DNA of 64,000 nucleotides from Taeniopygia guttata (taxonomy: Eukaryota; Chordata; Aves; Passeriformes; Estrildidae): positions 9,628,501 to 9,692,500 of the forward strand of contig NC_133043.1 in assembly GCF_048771995.1 (NCBI RefSeq). The letters are read 5' to 3'. The position numbers were made by a program, and so were the translations under genes. The notes beneath the pieces are model-generated. The model did no database searches, was not told the origin of the DNA, and was given only the letters and a program-made list of their open reading frames with translations. Positions 1 through 12,960 of the stretch are shown piece after piece (within the stretch, counting starts at the first letter, position 1; every line of letters starts with the position of its first letter).

Positions 1-3000
1 GAGGCTGCAAAGGCCTTGAGAGGCTGATGTGTATTTCAAGCAGTAGGAAACTCATCCTGTACTAGACATTGGCTTGAGATAGACATTATCCCTGGAAGAT
101 ACCAGCTCTAGAGAGACATTTTCCATGGCATACCTGCCCACAAAGAGATCCTGACTTCATCTACCAGAGGAATTGATTGTACAGGACTGTGCTGCTCACT
201 GGAGGATGGCACAGCAGAGAGAATGGCATGGGGTCACCACTGCACGTTTTGTTCTTCTGGTGCCTCAGAGCAGTATCTCAATAAAAAGCTTCAGATCTGA
301 GCAGCCCCTGCCGGTAGCAAGTGCTCCCCCTGGAGCACGACAGCTCCCGAAATACACGTGCCAAGTGGATCTTTTATTTGCAAAACAAATGCTATTGACC
401 ATCTATGAACCTTGGCTTAGAGCAAGGCAAAAGTAGCAGGAAAAAATGCCACCATGGGTGAGTGAAGGTGCTTAGTGAGGAGTAGGGCAGCCCTGAATTA
501 TAGGGCAGCAGTGAGCAAGTGATTTAACCTTTTCTTTTTTGCCTCCTACTGATTTAGTCTGGAAGCATTTCTGCAGGCACTTTGTCCTATTATATGGTGA
601 TAAAACGCTGGACTCAATAACTGAGATCTGCTGTCTGCCGTCACAGCAATACAAATAACAATAAAAGAAACAAAATAGAAGTGAGTCAGGCTGGTTTTCA
701 CTAGGAAAAACATCAGTTATTTTTATTACTCACCAGCTCTCCTCCAGGATAGCCTGCTGGCCACCACTGAGCTGCCATTGTAGGAGGGCTGTATTTTGTT
801 CAGGTCCTCCTAAAAAAGGTTCTCCCTGGGGTTTTGGAGTGTTGGTGGTTGCACATCCACATCAACAGGACCATGAGTATAAGCAGCCTTTTTGCCGAGC
901 AGCTGAGCCCAGTGAAGACACAAGGCTGAAGAAACACCACAGCATGGAGAGCCCATGGTTAGGATGGACAATCCTCGAAGCCCAGGTCTTCATCTGGGGG
1001 GAAAAACAGAAGAGGGAGGCTGGAGGGGGCCCTGAGGCTGGCTGAGGTCACCCACAGGCTCCTGCAGGCTGTGTCATGCCCTGCAGAGCATCATCACAAC
1101 AGCCTTGATGCATCCAAAACACAGACAAGCAGCCAACTCCAGCTGGAAGTTGATTCCTGCTATTGAGATTTGTATTTATTAATTTGTAGCCCACTTGCTT
1201 TCTTTTGGCACAATTTTTTTCTGCAAGTGAAAAATTTCCCCTGAATCACTGCGTGTTATTTCCACTTGTCAAGATAAAGGTTAATGAAATACCAGTAACT
1301 GCATCACAAATCCAGCTCCATTTCTATCCAGGATTTTATATGGCAAGTTGTGCTGCACAGCCTGTTCTTAGAAAAGGCTGTGATTAAAAAAACTAAAACT
1401 GTCAGAGGTCAAGAAATTCATAGTTAGAGCAGCATAGCCTCTGCCCTTCAGTCCTCACATCTCACCTTCAGGACAAGGAATAAAAAACCTCCTGGAACTG
1501 GCACAAACAAATGTGGGATGAGATTTCCTCCAACACACAAGATTCTGCAGGACTGTGGTATTTAAACAACATTTTCATTTGTAAATGTTGCCTGCATCTG
1601 GATAGTGGTTACTTGGGTAATTATACACTACAGAAATAATATATAAATACACAAATACCATAGAATCATAGGGTATCCTGAGTTGGAAAAGACCACAGAG
1701 TCCTATAAATATATATAGAACCTAGAAGCAACATGATGCTACAATTGACATATATCTGTCTTCAAAGAGATTTGCACCAGAGTCAGAAGGAGAATCTGAC
1801 ATACTTGCTGCACAGAGGTTTTCATGCCCTGAACGTGAAACCACCAGGACTGGCTGAAGGACACTCTGTGCCTGGAGCTGAGACCAATTTTAATGCTGCA
1901 AACACCTTGTGAAGATCACTGGCACAGCCTCACTCCCCAAATGAAACACTTGAAAACACAGAAGATGCCCCTGTCCAGCAGCTGTTGGGGCATGTGAGGT
2001 GTCAGGAAGGAAGGGAGGAGCTGCTTTGTTTTCTTCCTAGGGAAGGCCAGCACTGGGATGAGTGTTGGGAGCTGCCATCTGGGGTGACTCAGGAGATTAG
2101 CATGGGGTGGGTTGCATTAATACCAGCTTGAACACATGCCAGAGAGGACTTCCAAAATTCACAGCCAGTTATTTCTTGTCACAGAGTTAAGAGAGCCTAT
2201 AGCCTGTTCTCCCACTTTGAGGCATGCCATCAAAAGCCTGCGGAAATTATTCTGAGAAGGTTTGTTTGTTCTGTAAATATGTATGTAAAATCTTGAATAC
2301 AGATGACTAAGTTTGAAGAAAATAAAAACCAAAACAAAACCTTCTAACAGAGCAAGCCCTTTCACAGAGGATCTTATCCCTTCTTGGAGGTGGATTAAAA
2401 AGTATTGTTATGAAATCCCAGTGCAGGTTTTATTACGGGCTAAATCAAAAAGCTTTGGAGCTTTTGGAATTCAGATCTGAAGTTCAGTGTTTCAGCCCAC
2501 ATGCTCCATATAAAAGTAAGATAAATGAAAGAATGTACTTTTTCTTCCTTCTGATATGCAAAGATTCAGCTGAAATGCTTACTTTCCAATTTGCTTTTTC
2601 AGTGGAAATTGATTAGAGATCCTATCAACATGAAATACCCTGTGAAACCCGAGGAGCTCCTGTAACGATGGATGACATCAAGAGCCAAAAGAATATGTAC
2701 AAAGCGTCTGCAGAAAGAGATCCTTAATCACGCTGTGAAGCCTGTTGATTTGTTGCCAACTACTTAACTTAAAGCTTGTGTTGTCATATATCTAACTTTA
2801 AAGTTTAATGTACCAGTTGGAGAAAGGAAATCTCTGTTAAAAAATTCAGTCCTGTCCCTTCAGCTGCAGTGTGAGCAATGACACACTTGGTTGGATGCTC
2901 TCAGCAAGTCCCTCATTAAAACAGTAGCACCAGGTGAGATCTAATTCTCCTAATATTTGTAGACTACAATGGAAGAAGGAAAATATTTGAGATTTTCTGT

Positions 3001-5154
3001 ATTTCTGAAGAATAGGTTAAAGAAAGAACAACAACAAAACAGTGAAAACTGCTCTCCAGGTTACATGCTAGACCTCTCTCATTTACAAATATTTTACTAG
3101 TGAAATTTAATATCAATGTTATTTAAATTTTTTTTAAATTGCCCACTAGATGGCTGTAATTGTTATGGCCATGCTTAATTTTTGGTATCAAATTCCCATC
3201 TTTAAAAAAAATCTGTTCTTGTTTTTGTTGTTCTTCAGCACGTGCTCTCACTCTCCAAGGCAGTGTTTGCAACGATGGGGTCCTCACCTTGGAAATTTCA
3301 GCTGTTTATAGGAAGTTTAGTTGTTCAAAATGACCACTGCAATGGGCTTATATAACATCTAAGGCACAGAAATCCACCACCATTTTGAAGGATAAAGTGG
3401 GAATTCATTTTTCATTATTGAAAGAAATACTTTGTTTTCTGCTATTACAAGGAACGATCAAAGACTCTGAGCCTTTGGAAAGAGTTTTCAATAGTGTGGC
3501 ATTTAATGCGAGCAGCTTGTGATTACTGTTGGAGCACAAAACCATTGTAAATCTGATGAAGGAGAGCCCAGAAGGCAGGACTGAGCATCTTCCGTGTCCT
3601 AGATTCAGCAGAGGAGCTGATGTGAAAAAGAAGCAGGATCTGCTGGAAGGAGAGCTCAAAGGATGTATCACAGGAAATAAAATTTCCCTGCTGTTTGCAC
3701 AGGCTCTAGTCCAGGAGCAGCAGTGCGTCTGGGTAGAGGATTTGCAAAGTGTTTGCTGGCTGTGCTTCCTCTTGCAGTTTTCCAGAAGATCCACCCAAAG
3801 GGAATAGGCTCAGGTGCAGAGGGAGACTTTCCCCATTTAGCCAGTGAGCAGGGCACCGATGCTTCCTCTGAATAGAAGTGCCTGAATATAAACATCGACA
3901 TATCTTTGGCAGCTCTTGACTACAAGATATGAAAAGGGAACTGCCTGTCTACTGTTTTAAGCCAAACACAAGTTCTAAGCAGCATGCAGAGACATTTGCA
4001 GGAATTCTCCACCAAGCATGAGCCAGTAGAGAACCCTCAAGGCATTGCTGCAATCAAGTTCATTGTAATGCTAGCTGAACACCTTATAAAGGTATGTTAA
4101 TCAAGAAAGAACAGTGAGATTTCAAATTCCCCTAAGCTGTAAATAATGACAAAGTGCTCAAGCAAAATATCCCTCATTCTACATGGGTCCTTACTTCTAA
4201 GTCTTCTGCATCCACAAAACAGGGTTAAATCAACACTGGGACAAAAGGATGAAAAAGTTATGTACTCCTCAGGAAGATGGACATCTGTTTTACCCTCTCT
4301 TCCTATTCTCTTTAAAGCAATTCATATTATCATCCTGTGAAACAATCTGAATAAGTCCCTGGAACTCAAGACATTTCTTTTGAGATCCTCTGACTTGCTG
4401 ATTTTTCTGTCTGTGTCTCAGTGAATCTTGCTGAACAGGTTGAACCAAAATGATCTTCTTCCAAACATTCTGCAAATAGATCAATGCCATATTCTGTATC
4501 AAACACCCTATCTGGAGCCCATTTAATAAATGGATGTCTTTGCTATGAAATTACAAACCAGAACTTCATGTGGCATCATACCCATATAGATTTGAAATAA
4601 TTTCACTCTCAGCAGAGTTTTCGGCATTGCAATAAGAGCAGTATAAATAGCCACAGTCCCTGAGCATTGCAAAGGACAGGGATTAAGGTCAGCAGCCACA
4701 CTGCAGTGGTTGGCCTTTGAAAACTGTCTGGAGCAGACTACAGAAGGTGCAGGGGACCCGGGGCTCCCACTCAGCTGTAATGGGGCTGTGCATGCCTTGT
4801 ATTTCTTGATAATCACTCTGGGGGGATTTGAGCAAGAAACAGATGTGTGGAAACCTGCAAGGTACTTCTGAATAACAGCAGCTCTCTTGCAGAGAGGACA
4901 AGGCTGGCTCTAGACCACAGCACCTGCATGGGGCAAAGTTCCCTCCTTGCTCCTGTTGTCCCAGCAGAGCACGACTTCCCACCAGTTCACCTGCTCAGAG
5001 GAAACTCCATACCACAGGGATTTGCTGGGTGAACAACAAATCACCCCTGAGATACCAGCACTGGAGAGAAATAGAGAAAGAGCTGCAATGGGTGCTCCTC
5101 ACCTCATGTCACTCACCGCAAGAAGGTGTTTGGGTCTTTGGTATTTTTAAAGCT
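1..5154. other. intergenic, no gene recognised
   Basis: I see no supported coding region. Besides the small CR1 end at 1662-1707 the sequence is unique-looking. The stretch at 2640-2760 and the AT-rich part at 3100-3240 are complex rather than repetitive and could be conserved noncoding DNA, but nothing in them can be named. Confidence 0.6.
1662..1707 (-). mobile_element. CR1 LINE 3'-terminal scrap
   Basis: ATAGAATCATAGGGTATCC followed by GAGTTGGAAAAGACCACAGA is the reversed extreme 3' end of CR1. Only about 45 bp remain, between AT-rich flanks. Confidence 0.7.
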
Positions 5155-5387
5155 GACAGAGAGAGCAGGTTAAATTAGGTACAAAGAAGAAATTCTTCCC
5201 AGTGAGGCTGGTGATGTCCTGGCATGGATTGCCCAGAAAAGCTGTGGCTGCCCCATCCCTGGAAGTATTCCAGGCCAGCTTGGAGCGACCTGGTCTGGTG
5301 GAAGGCATCCCTGCCCATGGCAGGGGGTTGGAACTGGATGAGTGTTAAGGTCCCTCCCAGCCCAAGCCATTTTATGAGTCTGTTTGG
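5155..5387 (+). mobile_element. CR1 LINE 3' fragment
   Basis: The hallmarks appear in order: GAGAGCAGGTTAAATTAGGT, AAATTCTTCCCAGTGAGG, GGATTGCCCAGAAAAGCTGT, CTGCCCCATCCCTGGAAGTA, TTGGAACTGGATGAGTGTTA and AAGGTCCCTCCCAGCCCAAG. It ends near CCATTTTATGAGTCTG, the usual CR1 terminus. It is a 5'-truncated copy with visible substitutions. Confidence 0.93.
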
Positions 5388-8300
5388 GAGAGTGACACAC
5401 GTAAGATGCTGAAATACATTCAGGTACCTCAGAGTGTCATCTGAATTGTGCTAGAGATATACAGCTCAGTCAGAGCTGGAGGGAACCACGGAGGCTGAGA
5501 GCGACCCTGTTGGGTCAGAGGGCTGCTCACTTCCTCAGGCTGAGTTACTGTCACCCCAGAGCCAGAACCCCCCTCTGGACAGCACACCTGGCATCAGATG
5601 GGCCCTGGGGTGGGTCACACTCTTTCCAAGAAGGGACCCTGTCACCTTCATTGGTCTTATCTGGAAATTGCTCCAAAAAGAAGCATTTTGTGAGCCTGAA
5701 CAAAAACACTGGGGAGCACTCAGCAGCGAATTCTTTCACATACTGCCTTTTTGTTTTGTATGATTTCCGAGGTTTCTGGCAAAAACATTTCCTCTGACTG
5801 TTTTCCTTCTAGAAACAGCCTTCTTCCAGACAGGGCTACTCTGCCACTATTTAGCTGGGTAGACACAGGGCTATTTAAAACACAGAGCTGGAACATTAGC
5901 AAAGCACTTGTCTCATTCCAAGACAAGCAGGGAAGGGGAGAGTGCAACCTTACTCATCCCTGGGAGGCTTGTGCCTGCATCATGCTGATTTGTGCTGAAT
6001 TTAAGGCTTCTGGGGATGAAGTCTGTGGCAAAATCTGACAAGATTTTTTAGAAGCTGCTAGTTCACAGCCTGGAGTATTTATGATTTTTGGCTGCCAGGT
6101 CTCACATACGTTGTGGTCAGCAGTTTAATTCCTTACCAGGCTCTGTACAGTGCTGTTCAAGCAGCAACCATCAAATCTGACGTTTTGATACTGCCAGGGT
6201 AATTGGGTAATTTTTTTTTTTCTTCCCCTCCCACCAGCTCCAATCCTCTATTCTGCTGGGACATGCAGAGTCATAGCTCTGCTGGCTTGGCTTCCTGCCA
6301 CCTCACTGCTCCTTTAAAACCCCATACCTCCCATTGAAGGAACTCAGTGTCCTGTTCACCAGGAGGACGTCAATGTTTCTATGGAAACTCTTCCCAAAGA
6401 TTCTTGCTCCGCGCTGCCGCTGCTGCGTATTGTGTGACTGGCTTTGTACACTGCAATTCATTATCCAGGCTGTGACGAAAAGGGAGCAGCGTTCTGCCCA
6501 ACAGGAAAAAGCATTAAAGGAAAAAAAAAAAAAAGACCCAAAACACTACCACCCCTCCTCCACCACCCTAGTATTAATTAAATAAGTCACTAAAACCAAA
6601 GGTGCTTAAATCGTTTGGCATTTGAGCTATGAATGGAATCCGCTTGCCTATGCCCCTTGCAGTGAAAAATACCCTTTCCTGAATAATTAACTTAGCTGAA
6701 GAAGCTTATAAATTCTTTGTAAGGTCCTTTTTCCTTCCAAATAGTGAGAAGAAAATTTTCCACCCCTCACAATTACAATCCCGGTGATGGATGAGGATCA
6801 CGTAGGTAACAAATGTGCCTGAGCAGGAACCCTGTGCATGAACTGTGTGGAGAACAGGGGAGGCTCAGACCCAGGCTCAGATTTTGCATTTGAATTAATA
6901 TTTGCAAAGGGGATGCAGAATTAGTAGGCTGAAGGAAAATTCACATTAATTTCTCATTTGCCTCAATAACAGGAAATATCTGGGACCAGCGGAGAACATG
7001 ATGACAATGTTTACAGACATGTCCCTTACTAATGATGTACAAAGCCAGATTACTCACCCCTCTGCAGATGAGCGCCAGGTATTACACACGTGGCAGGTAA
7101 AACAGTCTAGATTTTGTTCCCACCTCTATCACAGATTTGCTGTTATTTTGTATTCTGCCATCACTGTTAACTTTGAAAATCTGAACTTCTAGGTGGTGCT
7201 CTGAAGAAGCCTGGAACCTGATTTTCTTGACTTCCACTGGATCACTGTCGGGCTCTTGGCACCTCAAGCAATCAGATTTCAGGTGTCCCAAAGCATGTAC
7301 CTCAAACCCAAGGCAGTCAGCTTGTGACACTTGCAGAGAGCCAACTCCTTCATGCAGCAGAACTTTGAGATCTGGAGAAAAACATTACACTCATCTACTA
7401 TGCTGGGAACCAGCACTGAGTAAAAACCTGAGTAAAGATGAGGATGAGAGGAGACAAGTATTTTATTTTTAAACCTTATGAATTTCTTAGTAGTTCTGCT
7501 TTGGTGCTTTCCTAGAGAGGAAGGCAGGGTTGGGAAGATCAGATTTTCAAACTCGGCTCCCTCCCTGATACTACACTAAATACTTGTATTACCTTTAATA
7601 GATGTTTCTGAGTGCATCCTCATTGATTTACTCCAGCTGTGCTCTTTATGCAGGGAACATTCTATTCTCAGAGCATAATCTAGACCCATACGAACAATAT
7701 AGATGTTTCCTGATAACATAATTTAGAAAAAGGAGATGTAATTGCTGCCTGTGCTGAATGCACAGCATCTCTCTGCCTGCCAGAGCACTGCAAACTCATG
7801 ACCCCTTTTGGAATCCATACAGGGAGAAAAGTCCCAAATCCTTCAATGTGGTTCTCATTTTGTCATTTCCATCTTATTAAATATGCTGGTCCTTGTGCCT
7901 TTGATTTTAACTTCCTAAGGATAGCTCATGCTGAAATTATTTAGAAGGCTCTGAGAAGCTTTTAGATTAAATTTAGGGCTCATTCCTGCAGAAATGTGTC
8001 TGCTTGTGGGGCACAGGACAGCAGCAACTTGGGCATCTGCTGCGGAAAAATGGGGAGGGGACCCAGAAAGTTCTTCCTTGGGTAACTTGTAATTATAAGA
8101 AGTGTAACAGAGCAGGTTCTTGTTAAGGACTTCCCTTAAATACTTGAAGAGGAGGCTGGAACTCATCTGACCTGCTCCAAAACCAGTTGGCGTGGCTGTG
8201 CATAGTCCAATTGCTGTGATTTAAAATGAGTAGTTGGAGTGCTTTTGTCTTCTAAATCATCCCACAAGCCCTGTGCTTCACTGTCTTCTCTCTTATGGAA

Positions 8301-10614
8301 GGATATCCAGGGTGAGACATTACAATTCAAATTTTCATCTCCAGGGTCAGATTTGTCTCAGTTCAGTAACGCCTGGAAGGCACTGCTGTGCAGTGGGGTT
8401 TGATGTGAAATAAGCACAGGTCCCTCCACAGCACAGTCAATCGAGATCCACAGCACAGAAAATCACCACTGTAATTGCTCTCTGTATCAGCTGCCCTGGG
8501 AAAATACAAAATAAAATCATAAATAAATAAAAATCAGTGACTGAATTGGCCCTGGAGACTGAGTTACTCTCCTCCTATTTAGAGAGTGGTCCCTCCTGAA
8601 CAGTTTTCCACATTGCAAAGCCACCATATAATGGAACAATTCCGTTCCACTGACAGCCCTGGCTAAAAGAGTCCTAGAGGAAGGCAGGGAAGGTGTAGGT
8701 CACTGCTAAGGTGCTTGGAAGGGCTGGCAGTGAGAACCATGCTAACACTAAGAGTTTTTCAAATTACTTCAGCGAGACCAGACTTAGCTTGCAAGCCTGG
8801 TGCAATGGCTCAGAGAGAAGCTGTTTTGTATTTTGGATTCTTGCTAATTGGATATCAGCCTCTCCCTGTGCTCTGCAGCAGCAGCAGCTGCCCTGCAGAC
8901 AGCCATGGAGAATGGTCAGGTACAGGCTGGCTCTGGCAGCCCTTGCCAGGGAAGAGGGCCCAACTCTCCAGCCTGTTTCTTCTCTTTCCTGGGATCTGAC
9001 AGACCCTGAATTTAATTTTCCCTGTGATCCTGGCTAAAGCCCCATTACACATAAAAATCATGTAATGCTTTAAACTCTTTAAGCATGGCCCTCAATAGGT
9101 CTTAATAATAAGAAATACCCATTATACTTGCTTCTCATTATCTGCATTAGACATGAGGGGAGCAGGAGTTGAGTTCAGCAACCATTGGGATTTAAGAACA
9201 AGGAAACCTTTATGGAAAATAGCAGCAACCAAATGAGTTGTGAGTGAGCAGAAAACACAATCAAAGAGGGACCAGTTGACAAAAATGATGCTAAATATCA
9301 CTGGTATTTAGCATTAATATTTTTGTCTTTGTCTTGCCATGCATCATCCCAAATCTCATTTCTGGTGGGAGTGGACAACCCAGAGGGTTTGGTTTATAAC
9401 CAGTTCAGGTTAATTCTGCAGAATGAACATGGGTGAGACTAAACCATATAGTTCATGACATAACAACATCACTCTATTCATGATAAGAAGCCAAACTGAA
9501 GTTCAATTTGTTCCAAAAAGCACCATTTCTAAGGCAAAAGAGCAGTCAAATCAATGGCTGAGAGGAACTAGAGGTGAAAGTAGAGAAAAAGAGATATAAA
9601 TACACTTGTTTTTAAACATTTTAATTTCAAGTCACAGGAAAACCATTCAATATGTGTCCTGGGGTTTCTTCAAATAGGGAAAGAAGATCAAAATACTAAT
9701 CTCTGCTGATTTCCCTGTGCAGCAGCAAAAACGAGCGTGGCTCAGAAGACCGACCTGTGAGCAAAGATTAAGAGCAGCATATTTTGTATAGCTTGATTAA
9801 GCAGCAGCCATGAGGGACACACTGGCAGAGTGCAAAACCAGAGAAAATGGAGTATTATTTGGAAAGACAACACTATCAGGGGATGAAAACTAAAGAAAGA
9901 TCAGGCAGAATGGTAAAAGTCTCTAAGACTCTGGCCTGTATTTTGAGGAATGAAAGCCACAACACTCCAAGCATACAAGGACAAGGATGAACTAAACATT
10001 GGTGTGAGGATCTTTGGATGTGACCAGTGACTTTAAGCACTTCTATTCCTGAATTTCCAAAGAAAAACACCTTTAGAAATGGGACAGCTTAGCTCATACT
10101 ATAAATCATTTCTTCTTAAGCTCAGCACCCAGCAGTTGCCAATCAGTTCTTAAAATCTTGAGTGAAAAATAAACCACAAGGAACAATCCTGTGCTCCAAG
10201 GGAATGGACAAGCTAATCTAATACATCTTTGTCATCTGTGGTTTCCATGACAGTTGCATAATCAGACATTTATGTAAGTAGAGGTTTCCTCCTTAAATAG
10301 CAGCCCATGATCTCATCTGCACCTACGGCATAACCCATTTGGATGGAAATGATGTGCCAGTCATGTGTACAACTAATTTTTTAATGCTTCTCTCTTATTT
10401 TTGTTTCTTTATAGTGGAAGAACATATTTATTTTTTTATTCTTTATTGTTGAGCCTGCAGAGTACTGCTCACACATGCTAACTCTTCTTCTTGTGGTCTT
10501 CTCGTGGTCCAGAAATAACCACAACCCCCAGGTCCAATGAATGTCTGGGCTCACACTTGCTCAGCAATTCAGTGTGAAAAGTGATGGTGTATTGACAAAC
10601 CCCAGTGCAGCCTC
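5388..10614. other. intergenic, no gene recognised
   Basis: No supported gene is present. It holds a hairpin at 9278-9327, a short A run near 6522-6535, and a T run near 6210-6220. The rest is unique-looking. Confidence 0.6.
9278..9327. repeat. imperfect hairpin (18 paired bases)
   Basis: The arms GACAAAAAT-GA-TGCTAAATA (9278-9297) and TATTTAGCA-TTAAT-ATTTTTGTC (9305-9327) pair over 9+9 bases around one internal loop, with a 7-base terminal loop. Confidence 0.85.
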
Positions 10615-11255
10615 CTAGAAACACAGAAGGGTTTGGATTGGAATGGACCTTGAAGACCATCTAGTTCCAAACCCAGGGGTAGAGATACCTTCCATCAGAC
10701 CAGGTTCCTCAGGGTCATATCCATCCTGGCTTGGAACATTTCCAGGGATGGGGCAGCCACAACTCCTCTGGGCAATCTGTGCCAGGCCCCACCACCCTCA
10801 CAGGGGCAAATTTCTTTCTGATATCTAAACTACACCTTCCCTGTGTCAGTTTGAAGTCAATCCTGTTCAGCCACTTCAGGCCCTTGTCCATAGTCCCTCT
10901 CCAGGTCTCTGGCACTGGAAGGGGTTCTGAGGCCTCCCCAGAACCGTCTCTTTTTCACGCTGGACACCCCCAGCTCTCCCAGCCTGGCTCCAGAGGAGAG
11001 GGGCTCCAGCCCTGATCATCTCTGTGGCCTCCTCTGGATCTGCTCCAGCACATCCACATCCTCCTTATGGTGGGGACCCCAGGGACAAAGTATTTTGGGT
11101 GGGTGATTCAACACAGTCACCTTCCTCGACCTGCTGTTGAAACTTCTTGTGGTGCTCCCAAGACGTGGTTGGATTTTGGGACTGCTAATGCATATTTAGG
11201 GTCACGTCCAGCAGCCCAAGTCCTCCTCACAGCTGCTCTCACAGCAGCTCTCTTC
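10615..11255 (-). mobile_element. CR1 LINE, longer 3' fragment
   Basis: On the plus strand the reversed CR1 3' UTR and the end of its reverse-transcriptase region can be followed for about 640 bp. The landmarks are GGACCTTGAAGACCATCTAG, CATTTCCAGGGATGGGGCAG, TTCTTTCTGATATCTAAACT, AGTTTGAAGTCAATCCTGTT, GAGAGGGGCTCCAGCCCTGA, TGGCCTCCTCTGGATCTGCT, CCTCGACCTGCTGTTGAAAC and GGGTCACGTCCAGCAGCCCA. It is diverged, and the left part of the element (right side here) fades out near 11255. Confidence 0.9.
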
Positions 11256-12476
11256 AAGCTGCTCAAACCCAGAGGCTGTGGGCTGCCATCACACCCTGCT
11301 GCAGAATTTCCAGGCAGGCATGGTTTCCAAGCCATACCTTTCCCCAAGGGGCTGGGGTGAAGACCACAGGAGAACTCCAGGGATTTGTCTTGGAAAATTT
11401 GGGATTTCTCAGGGTCAGAGGAAAGCTCCCAGGACCGCCCTACTCTGCTGCAGAGACTGCCTGGAGACTCCTCTGAACTCATGCAGAGTATCATAAGGCA
11501 ATGCCAAAATACAGATCTCTTCCTATATGCCATATTAATTGAAATTAAGAAAAGCAGGCCCAGTCCATGAAATCTCACTCCTACTCCCATCTAAGTTCAT
11601 GTAAAAAGAGTGAAGGCAAGCAAAAGTAACTGTATTTAAATCTTCATGCAGAAATTCTCAAAAACATCCCCCCCCCCAAAAAAAACTCAGCTACGTGGAA
11701 GGAGTGACTTTTATCTAAAGGCTGCAGACATCAGCAGACCAGGGAGCTGCTTCCAGTAGGCAAATAGTTCTTAATGTGGATGTCCAGGGGTATCAGACAC
11801 TCTTCAAAATCTGAGGTGAGAAGCCCAGAAGCTGAGGAGTGAGTTGATCCTGAAATGTAAGTATTTCTATTTAGACCATCCTCTTAGTTCTTTTTTTGCA
11901 TCACTCTGCATCAACCACTGTGCACAAAAATATGCCCCAAGCAGAGGAAAACAGGCAAGAACAGAAACATAATCCAATCTGCCAGCCTTCACAGCCTCAA
12001 ATCTGTGGGACTTGTTCCAGCCTTTGGATGTTGTAGCACCTTCTCTCAAAGGTATCACTATTGAAACAAGTATATTATGCACTATTGTTTCCAGCATCAA
12101 ACAACCAGCAAAAATATCTCCTCTTGCTCTTCAGCCTGATCTCACTTCTCCCACTGAAGCTGATTTAGTGACAAAGATAGAGAGAAATAGAGTGGATTGG
12201 GGTTTGCAAGTGATTGTCAATTGGATTTTGTGAGCCCAGCAGTATCTCCGAGTTGGTTTCCATTTTCCCTGAGCCCCCTGCAGCTCCTATTAGCCTCAAT
12301 AACTGCTTCTAATTTTGGCCAGGACATTTGCCCAGATTTCTGAAGGAAGGGGAGTGAGTGGGGGGGTGTCTTTCCCTGGTGCAGAGGGACTCCTGCCTCC
12401 GTGCAGCAAACATGGGCTGGGTAATGGTTTAATTACAGAGAGAATTCCTGCCCTGTCCAGCCAGGCTCTGACACAC

Positions 12477-12486
12477 GTTACGTAAC
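12477..12486. promoter_or_regulatory. candidate PAR-bZIP/NFIL3 (D-box) site
   Basis: GTTACGTAAC is a perfect palindrome and an exact match to the RTTAYGTAAY consensus of HLF/TEF/DBP/NFIL3. It sits in a complex AT-rich stretch (12420-12560). Activity is inference. Confidence 0.35.
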
Positions 12487-12840
12487 TGGATTGTTAATGC
12501 TTTTTATATGTTGGTGGAACTGAAATTAAAAGAGGAAATTATTCTCCTGATGCTCAACTCTAATCCCCATCTGTCTGTGTTTTTACTTTTCTGCACTTGC
12601 AAAGCTCCCTGATCAAAAGGTCTTGAATAGATTCCAGATTTCCAATTTAGTTTGCTTATGTAACCCAAAATATTATGGCAGTCTTTCCTTGGGGGCGATT
12701 AAGCATATATTTTCAGATCCTCCAATTCTCTCTGTTCCAAAAGGGCTAAAAATGGCATAAAGCTTTAGCTCTTTCCATACCATTAGCACCACAAACATTT
12801 TTTTTTTTTAAGACTTTTTTTAGGAAGATAGGAATAGCCA

Positions 12841-12960
12841 AGAGCTTTGCAGGGAAGGAACATATTCTTAAAAAAAAAGGGGGGGGGGGACTTGTTAAAT
12901 GTCCCCTGTGCCTTGGTGAAAGCAAGCTGAGAGTCTACACTGATAGAGCTTTGCAGGGAA
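12841..12960. repeat. 16-bp direct repeats 104 bp apart
   Basis: AGAGCTTTGCAGGGAA occurs at 12841-12856 and again at 12945-12960. The interval contains A9G11. It could be a target-site duplication of a small insert or a local duplication. Confidence 0.75.

Noticed and set aside
160-400. Possible LTR remnant with AATAAA near 280
   Set aside because: Only a polyadenylation-like hexamer supports it. No convincing ends or related segment were seen.
2640-2730. Short peptide starting MDDIKSQKNM
   Set aside because: It has only about 19 codons with no homologue recognised. The complexity of the region is better noted as possible noncoding conservation.
7190-7300. Possible old SINE/LINE relic
   Set aside because: Some phrases felt repeat-like but no ordered match to a known element could be followed.
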